Source: Amphibalanus amphitrite
Lineage: Eukaryota > Arthropoda > Thecostraca > Balanomorpha > Balanidae
Assembly (NCBI RefSeq): GCF_019059575.1
Contig: NW_024881531.1
Coordinates: 1,550,001-1,614,000, forward strand
Direction of reading: 5' to 3'
DNA length: 64,000 bases
The notes beneath the pieces are model-generated. The model was not told the origin of the DNA. It searched no databases and worked only from the letters and a program-made list of their open reading frames with translations. Made by a program: the position numbers and the translations under genes. This document shows, one piece after another, positions 14,101-26,100 of the stretch; position 1 is the stretch's first letter, and the number at the start of each line of letters is the position of its first letter.

Positions 14101-17100
14101 TCTCCTCACCTCTCTCCCTGTCAACGGCTCCGACGGCTCTGACCAGCAGCAGTCCGTTGGGCTCCGTGTACTCGACAAAGACGAGCAGCAGCTTGAGTGC
14201 CGTCTTCACGACCAGGCGGTACTGCGAGTCGAGCAGCGTGTACAGCCACTGGATGGTCTCCGGGTGCTCCATGACACCGTTCATGCCGTCCACGTACAGC
14301 ATCACCTGACCGAGAGCTGCGGGAGGAGGTATGGTAAGCAGTGGCAGGCCCAGGGACAGCATATTCAGCTGGTCGAGGGCTGCGGGGGGAGGCACGGTCA
14401 ATGAGACGTTTTCAGACGTAGCATATTCGTCTGACCAGGAGCTACGGAAAGGGGCGGTGTGGTCACTGCATGTCAGCAATATACGACACTTTTAGGCTGT
14501 AAGGAACCATTGAGGCAGCTAGCAGACATGGTTAAAAGTTGGTATTTTAGTGGAACAAATAGATACAGTTAATTGAAGAAGGATCAAAACTCATTAAACA
14601 TCGGATTTCTCGAGCATACCGTTTAAAAGACAGAACGGACACGTCCAGGCATTTCGATGCCATAACCACTCGGAAGGAGATAAATCATAAAAAACAGAAT
14701 GTCAGTCACGTCTAGCAGCATTAAAGACAGACACACAAAGGTGGCAAGGTGGCAGTCTAAGCCAACTTGTCAGCAATATTTCAAATAGTTCACTGCGATA
14801 ACGAAACGTGACTTTATTCCAAACATCTGTGGGCACGTGTTTTCGCTCCGATCCAGACTAACGATTAACAATCTGTCGCCGCCGCCAACACCGATTCGAT
14901 CGAAACCCAGTCATTGATCAACGCCTCTTGAGACCCAGCGGACCACGGGGTGCGCCCTCAACAGATGACCGTCACCCCAGACCTGAGCGGTTCACCAATC
15001 ACCCTCGGTCGCAACAAGAACAACAGGACCGCCTGGTGAGCGGCTCGGGATGGAGACCTCACAGCCGCCAACTGGGGCGGTTGAGTGTCCGTCTCTCCCC
15101 GCCCACCGCCTGATCCCTTCCTTATACCTATCAACGGCGCCCACCCATCGGGACCATTAGACCAGCTCACGACCGGACGGGTCAGATCAGCTCAGTACAG
15201 CTGCAGCGGCGGCGACTGACAAGGCCCTCTCTTCCACTACACCTATCCATCCACAATTATCGCAACATATCGCACCGCCGGACGCAGCTAATTACCACAT
15301 CTATCCCGGTCTGTTCCTCGCCGCAGTTCCGGTGCTAAGACCCAGCGTGTCTCCATACTGGTAAGGAGACAAACCGCGCCGTTTAAAACACAGCGCTGCC
15401 GCCCTGTATCCAATTATTTAGTGTCGCGACGAGAGCGCCCCCTCCCCGTTCTCCTTCCTACAGAGTCAACCCTCCACACAAATCAAGAGTTCCGCCCAGG
15501 GTGGGAGATACAGCCCTGGCCGAGGGAAGGGCGGGCTCACCTCGTAAAATGTAGTTCTGGTACTTCTGGTCAGCCTCCATGCCCACTTTGATGAGACATT
15601 CGAGGCCATCGTTGCAGACAAACTCGTGAACAAGATCCTTGTCGTCCTGAAATAGACCAGCAACGTTAGTATAAATGGCGTAGTTATTTATATACGAGGT
15701 GTTTATCAACCGTTTTACGGATTTACTGATGTGACAGAAAGTTGGCAATGTTCGCTGTGCACAATTAATGTTCACACGCGTAATCTGACGTATGTTATCA
15801 GATTCAGTAGCGTCGAGTCGACAAAAATACGCCGTTATCCAAACCCAGACCAGGACCTGGTCCGAACCATAAACCATGCTTGCGCAGTTAAGGCCTCGAT
15901 TTTCGGGGAGCTTTAAATCCCGTATAAAACTTGTCACCAAAGTCAGCGTCATGGCCGTGAGCTTAGTGTTGTAGAACAAAGTCTAGTCATTGTATGCATA
16001 GTGGGTTTGCCTGCGCCCAGGCAGAGGGTGCTGGCTGACACACTCATGCACCAAGCCCCATTCTGACAAAGTGATGAACGCAGACCCTTCCCAGACACCC
16101 AGGGAACGGCCGACCCGTTACTCTCAGCCTGATGGGACAGAGATACAGACCGTATTCTAGATGAGGTGTCGACACAGAGACATTGTCTCCGATATAAGGC
16201 GACACTAGGTGTTCTACGGTGCAAGTTCACAGAACTACCGTTCGGTGGGTCCCAGAAACTGGATGTCTGAGGCTCGTAGGAATTGAGAGGACTGTTATCT
16301 GTTTCATATGTATGTAGCATGCATCGTGGACTGTCAGGTGACAGAACTAATCCAACACGGACTTCGTTCATTCCACATGATTACTTTGAGTGTCCTTTCC
16401 CTTATCTCAGGTGTGACGCATTAACCAGCTTACTGAAAACGCACCTGGAATATCTGTTTGAGTGAGAAGAGCGCCCTGCGCAGGTCCCTGTCCTGAGAGT
16501 TGAGCAGCTTTTCTGAAACATAACAGCACCATCGGTTAATCGCCTCGTCAAATATTGACTCACGTTCCGAGCCTATGCTACCGTCCCGTCAGAGGCGGTC
16601 TCGCACATTCGTGCCTCCAGTGCAGGAGCCGTCTTGGCTCAGAGCCCAGCGGAGCGGTCGCCGGAGCTCGCGTTTGAAAACAAACGTGCCGGCGATCAGA
16701 CGGCAGCACCGCCCCCGTCCCCACCTCCGCCCCCGCCCGCAACCTTGGCGCACATCTGTCTGCAGCGTTTGCGATCGCAGGCATCATCAGCGGCTCGGTT
16801 GCAGCCGCCGAGGGACCGGGACAAATGGCACTTCACGGAGACTGCGGCGGCCTCAGGGGAACATAACACCAGAGACAATCTCCCAAAGACACGCCCTTCG
16901 GCTGCTCTATAAACTAGGCCCATCGCAGAGATTTTGTTTGTTTGTTTTGTTGGGTTAGGCCCTTTCGGTCCAATTGGACCATTTCAGAGCCGGAAGGATG
17001 TTAGGAATCAGGGGGAGACATTGGTCTGGGCAGGCACCCTAGTGAGTCACCGGGGCTGAGCCCATCCCGAAGGACAGGCCGATCAGCCCCAAGGTACTCA

Positions 17101-20100
17101 CTGCACCCGGCTACGGGGTGCGCTCCCTCGGGAGCAGCGGTGCCGCTCCAAGGGAGCAGCCCGCATGAGATAAAGTTGCCTGTCCAGCCCGGAGAGGGGT
17201 TGCGGCGTGAGGGAGAAGGATTTCAGTATCCTGAGGATAAAGCACGGAACGGTGTATCGCAGAGATATATCCGAAATGTTTTGCTCATTAGATAGTAGCT
17301 CTTTGATAGTAGCTCAGAATCTGAGTTAGGTATGTGGCATGGTTTGTCATTTCCCTCCACACTTCGTGAACATTTTCTGAGGCACGACAGTCATCCTCAA
17401 CAACATGTGCCAGCGCCAGCTCATCCTATACTATCCAAACCGACCGTCTCTGAGCTGAGCTGGAGACTGCGGGGAGGGAGGGACGGGGTCGGAGCAGTGC
17501 CCAGTGGGGCAGACAGTCGGCCGGCCGGGGCGCAGGCAGCAGATGTTGCCGTGTCAGTGCGCCAGTGACGGCGGCAGAGCGGCTGAGCCGCAGGTGTGAC
17601 CTGGATGAGGCCCGGGGCGGCAGTGAATGGTGACAGGTGATGGTTCGGGATGCCCTAATGACCGCGCGCGGGGTATAAGCGGGTGCTGGGGTTACAGGAG
17701 AGGAAGGTGGGATAGGGAGTCGCCACGTTGCAGCGTTCGTAGAGCGTCCGCTGAGGACATCCGATGCATGTGACGATCGCAGAGGTCAGGAAAAAGCGAT
17801 GTTATCAGAAAGACGAGCCTCGATAAATAAAAACTTTCTCAACAATTAAATCTACATGTATTCGTTTGTATTTGTATTCGTTGTATTCGTTTCAAAGGCA
17901 CATAAGAGCAACATACCCTGTCAAAAGATACGCATCAAACTCCAAAAAATAAGAGATACAATTGTCCTTACATAATTTAATCGGGCACTAACGTTCAAAT
18001 AAATAATTCAAAGACGTTTTTCCGACAGCAACTCTCAGCCTAGGGAATGGAGTACTGCCCGCGGCGGTAGCTCCGATGTTCCGATTACCGTCAGTTCACA
18101 CCGACATCCGTGATCAAAGAGCTTCTGTGGCTGCAAACCATTTAGCAGAGTCCATCCCTGACGGCGTTGCCGGGGCATTTAGACGATTTATTCCCACGAT
18201 AAGGAAGCAAAACACTTCTCAAGGACAGACCAGAAACAGGTTAGGTAGCATTCTACATGCCATACCTGCAAACCACAAGTCGGATGTTAAGAAAAAAAGT
18301 GAAAATGGATAAGAGTGAGAAAGTGACTTGTATCTTGAAAGCGGTCGCCTTTCAGACCAGAGTCACGACCCACTCACAGCAGAAGCAAAAATTCCAAAAC
18401 AAAATACTGTGAAGGGAGTCAGAAACAGTGAGCCAAGACAAAGGGAAGCGTTTGATTTCATGACCCATTCGGGTCACGGGAAATGAGGAATCCACTATTT
18501 CTCTTTGAAGCCGGGTCACGGGAAATGAGGAATCCACCATTTCTCTTTGAAGCCGATACCTAACTTTTTGTTCGCTGGCATATGACGGCTGTCGGTTTGG
18601 ACTACGGTGCAAATGGAAAGAAGAACCATTCAAATGCAGCCTCAGTTTTTACATTTTTCAGTGCTGAATTTGTAGTTTGTAATTATCGTAAAGAAACGAA
18701 CAAATCATACCTACTGCTCGGTGTGAAACCATACTTCGACGCCGTGAGGATTTCCAGTCTCGTCCAAACAGACCCGAGCATGTCTATCTGGCGTCTGCCT
18801 CCGGTGTCATCTCACCCCGGTACTCGAGTATATACCCTCTGCACTCCCCAAGCAGCTCGCCTGTGTCGTCACGTGACGTCGCTGTCGGCGGCGACTGTAT
18901 TACTATTGTCGTTTCCCAGCGTCCCCCGCCACCGACAGATCACGTGTCAGCGGTTCGGGCCCGTCTGTCGACATAAGCCGAGCTTGTTTGGCGCTACAGT
19001 CCCACCACGGATATCGCACCGGCGCATACTGCTGTTATCCAGTTACCGCGCGGCTAGGTCTGCTGAATTTTCACTAGGAACGCTTGTGATCGACCATACC
19101 TACGGATATTTCAAAACGTTCTGGAAATCGAAATATGAGACAAGTCTTAGGGTATGAACTCAATGAAGTAGGTTGAACTTTGAAGCCAACGTTGTCGCCT
19201 GTTTACGCTTATTAGCCACTTCTTCCCTACACAGTACACATCCACGAAGTGCGCAGTGCGGTCGTGAAGTCTTGCTCCCCCCGTGGAGGCGGGGAGGGGG
19301 CAAAGATGACCTGACATTAAAACTAGGCTGTCAGAAGTGGGATTCGAACCTACGCCCGGAGAACCGGACTGCGACCTGAACGCAGCGCCTTGGACCGCTC
19401 GGCCGTCCTGACGTCTATCGCCACGAATTTACGTCCATAAAGATTTTTTTTTATAATATTTTACACCGATATAGCCTGTAATATTTTGGCTACAATCCCA
19501 CCCATCATTAAGAGCAGCCAAGAAGTTGTGAGAAACTCTTGATCCTAACCGAACGAAAAGACGGTACAAATTGACCTAGAGTGACCTAGGCTTTGCTTTA
19601 CAGGCATCATGAAACAAGACAGCATGTCCGAAATATATTTTTATTCAACATGGCTCGACCATTTTGTTTTATTGACACCTACCTACTGGAGCTGGAAATA
19701 ACCAGGACACGGTCAGAAAAAAAAAACGAGACACCAACTTACCGATGATGGCGTGACACCGCACCGACAGCTGGGTCCGAACCACCAGCGCGTTCTTCGG
19801 ACTGAAACAGAGGAGAAATAACGGTATGAGGACAGGTCCAGCCTGATAACACACCGATGCAGGCACGGGTTCATAGCATCAGCATTAATGTGACAAGACA
19901 GACCGCGCGGGGGGGGAGGAGGGAGGGCTGGGGAGGCTAGACGGTTAGCGGTGCCCGGTGAACGGCTGACAGATTCCGGAACTAATGCGATACCTATGAT
20001 ATGTGCGATATTGCACCCTTCACTTGGGTGACAAATGGACATCGACACGCTCGCGGCAATGCATATCATGACACAGTTCGAGGCATGATAAGATGGTCGA

Positions 20101-23100
20101 ATGGCTATGCATATAACCCGGGAACGGGACTTATAAGCTCAATCGAAGCGAACGAACAGCTGTTCGCCGTCACAGTTAGCAAGTTGAAGCTTTACAGCAC
20201 ATCCTACCAATATGAAGGCAAAATGTCTCTCAAATCTGTTGAGGAATACATTCCGCTGCCTTCTTTCATCAAACTAAACACACACCCGTCAAATAAAGGC
20301 TGTTTTACGACCTCCCTAGACCCTACATCTTAGCCTATCCGCCACATCCCTTCACCCGGAAGCTCGATGAGGGGTACGCACGCGCCTCGATAAAACAGCC
20401 GCCCGGTGTGTGCACGGTCATCCCGGTCCCGGATTAAACTCCCCGCAAAGGAAAGAGCCGTGAACAGTGAACAGCCACCCGGTCACGGAAGGGGTTCACG
20501 GCGCACGTGCTGCCACGGGTCAATGACCGGGCACGCGAAGACGAGAGCGGGGAGCTGATCTCTTCGTTGACACGCACAGGATGAAACATGGAAGGGTTCA
20601 TAGAGGCCATTGGTATGAATTGATTTGCTGTTCCTTATGTGACTTGTGTGAAACTTAAATCTACTCTAAAGTTCGTGCGGTTATCTGATATCTCAATAGC
20701 GCATGGATGAATACGCTTTTTAACAAACTCAGTGTGTCAGTGTGCATCCTAGTCAGAGGCGTACCAAATCCGGTCTCGTTTCCAGGAACGAATCCCAATC
20801 TAACTGCGACTAGCCCATGGCAGCCTTCGGTTTTAATTGTGGATGAGCCTAATAAGACCCGACATGTGCGCAACACTACAGCACAAAATATCCTGTTACC
20901 ACGCCCTTGCAGGATACGGTTCGCAGCTGTTCTTGCTACTGCCTGCACCAAATGACAACTGTGGCGTCCCTCGCTGCAAAGTGCCCACTCTGATAAGATA
21001 AACGATGTCAATAAACGCCACAGACAACATAACTGGACCCGAGTTGCGGACAAAGAGTGGCGAGGGGTAGGCAGAGTGTACTAAGATTGGCTGCTTATTT
21101 CAGGAGCGATTGTGCATTGTGCACTTGAAGCCATCATTGGCTACTCAGTTTCGCATTGCATGGTAATTTGATTTTGATCTTTGAGTGCTGTGCATACTGT
21201 ATGCGACGTTTTCGCACGAGTGTCACAAGCACGCATATCCTACATAGGTTTAATTAACACGTAAACGATGCTATTATTTTATCGACAGTTCAGCGTGATT
21301 TGCAACGACAGCTTCAGACTTTTTCACATCAAGCCTAAGGGAAGAATAAATGCGGACATTATACCAATCTTCCCATGCATTATCAGCATTATCAAATACC
21401 CAGATCATTGTTTTGGGCACAAGGCAGCAAATTCGTCAACTAGTCCCGATAGAAATCAGGTTCATGGGTACCACTACTGTGGGAACGTCCTCAGCTAAAA
21501 ACCTCGGCGTCACTTTTGACGAGAGCATGACCTTCTCAAATCATGTGACTGATGTAGCCCGCCGATGCACCGGTATTCTGAGCGGCCTGAGTCACAGTAG
21601 GCACTACCTACCGAAAAGTACGCTGGCCACTCTGGTTCAGGCTCTAGTAGTCTCATCGATCCGGTACGCCATTGTTGTCTATGGTGGATGTGGTGTCACC
21701 CAGATGTCTCGGCTCCAGCGGCTTATCAATTTCGGTGCTCGTGTTGTGTCGGGCAAGCGGAAGTATGACCATGTAAGCGAAGTGCTGAAAGAGTTGCGGT
21801 GGCTCTCGGCCGAGAATATGTGGCGTCTACAGTCTGTCACGCTATTAAAGAAAATCCTCGAGACAGGAGAGCCCGAAGCCCTATCCAACGCGATTGTGTC
21901 GCGAGGTACACTGAGAAAACAGTGTCCCCATTTTCGGTCTCAGAGACCAGTTTTCGGGCTAATGTACCATATTCAAAACAGACAGCACATTTCGAGAATA
22001 CTTTCTGAGCAACGCCACATGGGATCATACGATCCCTTAAATCGGTATCATTGATCGCAGAAACAGAGCTCAGTCAGTACCCATTATCGGTGTCAAGCTT
22101 TAAAACTAGTCTCACTATGAAACCAGTTTTCAGCCCGATCCCCATTTTCGGGCTCACCTGAATCCAGTTTGAGGGCTCAACCCGATCCCTTTAATCGGTA
22201 TATCATTGATCGCAGAAACAGAGCTCAGTCAGTACCCATTATCGGTGTCAAGCTTTAAAACTAGTCTCACTATGAAACCAGTTTTCAGCCCGATCCCCAT
22301 TTTCGAGCTCACCTGAATCCAGTTTGAGGGCTCAAATTGTGTGGTGAAGCCAATATTAGGGCTCACCTCATCGCTTTTCGTCCGATGCAGCCCCTCCTTC
22401 CCCCTCCCCGTGTCCAGCAGCTGCGAATAAGACGAAGCCGCGGACAAACTTTTTTTTGCTCGGCCAGCCTAGCGCCAGTCTCGAGCGGTGGGACAGTTAA
22501 CCCGGCAATTTTGGCCGGGATGCAAAAGTTACGTTAAACCGGTTTATGTTAACCCGGGAGCAAATAACAACGTGGGAGACTATCTTAGGTGTGGCAAAGC
22601 TAACGAATTACTTACTTGTTGCCGAGGTGCCCAAAGAAGGTACTGGAACCGAAAACACAACATTGGTTCATGTATTTATTAACATTCATACACACAGTCA
22701 TACTTGTGCAAGGTGTCAGTGTTCGGTTGTGGGGTGTAATAGCCAGGGAAAAAGTTATATGAACTGAAAAACCCGGCGCCTACTACTTCGCAACATGGTT
22801 GTGTATTCAACATGAACTGCAAGGAGTGCAGACGACATTGCCTGTGCTAACTTAACGTCTCACGGGCAGCGCCGCGCTCTGACACCTTGGTCCCAGGGTG
22901 CAGGGTCCCAGAAGCGGCGGCGTTTCTGACCGCAAATCGCCGGAGAGCCGGTCGACGCCGTTGAGGGGACTGAGCAGGCCGCTGCCAGCTCCACCTTCAC
23001 GTCCGCGCGGCGCAGCTCGGTGTGCGGCGGCGGCTCATCGCGCGGGCCGCACCCGTCCGTCCGCTGCACGAGCCGCTTTTCGATCCGACAGCGCAACACC

Positions 23101-26100
23101 GGCACGCCATTGTGCTGGCTGAGCGGCGGCAGCGGCACGTAGGCAACAAAACAGTAGACATCGATGGGCCTGGATCGGCGTTGCCAGCAACGCCGGCAGC
23201 GGCGCGGCGGGAGGCGCCAGTGCCGCCGTCGGGGACGTGTGCCCTTCGCTGCGCTCATTCGAGTTGGCCGGCCGGCCGCGCGGCGTAGTCCTTTTGACAC
23301 GGTGCGAGAAGAGCCGGATGAAGGTGGACTTTTTATTGGCGTTGCTGGTGCTCACGCCGCCGGCGTCCAGTTTGGGCGGCAAGTCCGAGTACCAGGAGTC
23401 GGACAAGTCCCGCGCGAACGCCGCCAGCCGGTCGTCGTCACTGCTGGCGGCGGCCCGCCGACGGCGCTGCCTCAGAATCGGACGAGTCGGTGGTACTGAG
23501 CACCTCGCGGGACGGGTAGCTGGGAGTGGGCCGGCCGCGGCCCCTGCCAGGCCGCGCCACCTTCACCGGCGCAGCCGCCTTCAAACTGCCCTTGCTGGGC
23601 GGCGGGTTGGTCGGCGGAGGCGGCAGCGGTGCCTCGACGTCAGTCCGAGTCGCTGTCACTGGGCGGCCGCCGCGGAGACGGCTTCTGTTTGACCCGCAGC
23701 CGGCCTGGGCCGGCTCGGCGCCCTCGGCCGGCGGCGCGCGCCGTTTCGAGCGTTTCACCTTTTCACTGTTACTCTCGCCTGGTCCTCAGCGTCGAGCGGC
23801 TCGGCGCTGTTCGGTTTCATGTGGCCCATGCTGCTGGGAAACTCGGGTGGGGACAGCTTTCTGACTGGAGTGCCGTCGAAGATGGAGGAGACGGGGGTGC
23901 TCGCAGAGTCCTTGCCCAATGCCCATGATAGAGCCGAGGCTCCACTGGACGCCAAGCTTAATCGGGCTATCGCCGCCCTCCTTCAATGGTGGATTATTCG
24001 GCCCCCTACAGCCACTAGGGCCATCATATACTCCCAGATGCCGGCACCTAGGGGATGAGGGGGGGGGGTGTCTGGGCCACTTGTCCACCTCGTGGCGTCG
24101 CCAGCGACGCCTGCGAGTCGGAGCAAATGATTATGGGGTCTTCCTCGAAGGACGGGTGCTCCAGGAGATGTTGCTTTGCCGTCTTGAGCGCCACCATCTC
24201 AGATCGGTAACTGGAGCAAATCCTCCCCGCCGCCTCCCGCAGTACCAATGTTGTACTGTCTGGGTGCTCGGTGAGGACCCCAGCGCCGCCTTCCTATTAC
24301 TCCCCCGGTCGCAGACCCGTCGACCCAGGCCCACGTCGCACGCTGGGGGAGCGCTCCCAGGCACGCCTCCGCAGCACTCCTCCTCGCTGTCGCGGACGCC
24401 CCGATCGGCAGCCGGTCCAGGTGGACCGTGACGCCGTCTGTTGGCGTCTACGGGGGCAGTCTCGTGGATAAGCGCGCCTCGGCGGGCAGCGCCACTCCAG
24501 TGGTCCCACACCGCTCCCCCGCGCTCTCTCCAGCCGGTCACTGACTTCAGTCACGGTTGGGGGGGGGGGGCTTCCGCCACGACGCGGCGGGTCCTCCGAC
24601 GGGAGGGAGAGCGCCTTCGCCAGTAGGCGCGATGCCAGCGCATCCCTCCTCATCTCTCCATCGGCACGACGCCCGCCTCGGCCCTCACGGCGAGTCTTGG
24701 AGCATGGAAATCGGGCAGCCAGTGATGACTCATGCCACCATCAGCATCTCCGCCTCCAGGACGCCAAGATGTGTGGCCGCAGCCGCAGGCAGCCACGCCG
24801 ACCCCGCTGCCCGCATGCCCAAGTAGTCTCGAATCGCTGACACCTCTCCTGAAACAAGAGTGGTGTCGTAAACTTAAACCCCTTGCTGGCGCCCGCCAGC
24901 CGCGACAACACCGCCACACCAATTTTCGTGACCCCGGAACTTCCGTCCCGAGCCTTATTTCACGGCACGATGCTACAGTGCGCTACACGTATTGTGGTAT
25001 TCAGCTTCCATGGAAACATCAACTAATTTGGACGCTCAAACATGGGAGTCAGGAGTGGTTAAGGCCCAGAGCGTTCTGTCTGGTTTATAAAACCTTGGCC
25101 AGCAGATGTAAACGTGCTTTTTGTATAAGTGGCTTAATTTTGACGCAAAAGGGCACTAACCTTCGGCGCAAATAATGCAGAAATTTCAGCGCAAATTGCA
25201 AAATAGCTTGCGCCGAACTTCGGCGCATGACGGCTTCACGGGCGTCCGGCGTACCATATGGATGTTTTCCAGTTTGGGCTGCAGGTTTTAGCTCTAGGTT
25301 TTAGACTGTAGGTTTTGGGTTGGGTTGGGCTGGGCTGGGCTGGGCTGGGCTGGGCTGGGCTGGGTTGGGCTGGGCTGGGCTGGTTGGGGTGGTTGGGTTG
25401 GGTTGGATTAGGTTAGGTAATAGGTTAGGTAAGTTTAGGTTAGTTTAGTTTAGGATAGATATGAATACCTATTTTTTTTGTAAGTTGAATTACTTTTTTC
25501 ATTTTGTAGCATCATATGCCTTCCATCTTTGAACTGCCATATTCAAGCACCAGAATAAGTATGGACTTGAACCTTTTCCAGTCTGGATGCCTGTATGGAA
25601 GTTGTGCAAAATCATGCAGTTGAAGGTATTGTAACCACAAATAAGAGCTCATGACTCAAGTCTCAACTTGTCCATAATTGGTTATCTTGATGTATACTTG
25701 TAGACCCTTCCTCTTACTTGGCACACAGGCATGGTGTCACAGTGTTCTAAAATTGGATTTCAATTGGGTGTCCCAACAAAAAAAAAATCTGAAGACAAAA
25801 TGAGATAGATTTAGTCTTTCCGCAAAACTGCATAATGCCATTTTTTACCTCAGATTTTGTCAGAACCTTCACAGGATCTGAAATGAAATGATGTAGAGTA
25901 GATGCATCAACTGTCAAGTCATGCGTAACCTGGCAGCTGGCTGTTGAATCAAACTTTTGACATATTTTTTTAGCAAAGATGAAATAAAGCCACTTGTCAT
26001 ATTTTTAGGATGAAAATATTTTCCCATCATGTGTGGTTATTCACCTAAAATTCTGAAACATGGAACACTGTGATACCAGCATTCCATCATGTCAACCAGC

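Larger units (their letters stand above)
16513..19742 (-). other. Fhod intron 3
   Basis: 3230 bp between exons 3 and 4. Holds a tRNA-Leu gene (19329-19412) on the same strand as Fhod and a 42-bp tandem duplication (18471-18554). Remainder shows no gene. Confidence 0.75.

Noticed and set aside
17040..17200. GC-rich segment with short inverted words (CTCCCTCGGGAGCAGC etc.)
   Set aside because: Looked like a possible structured RNA or SINE, but no tRNA-like head, terminator or clear end could be found.
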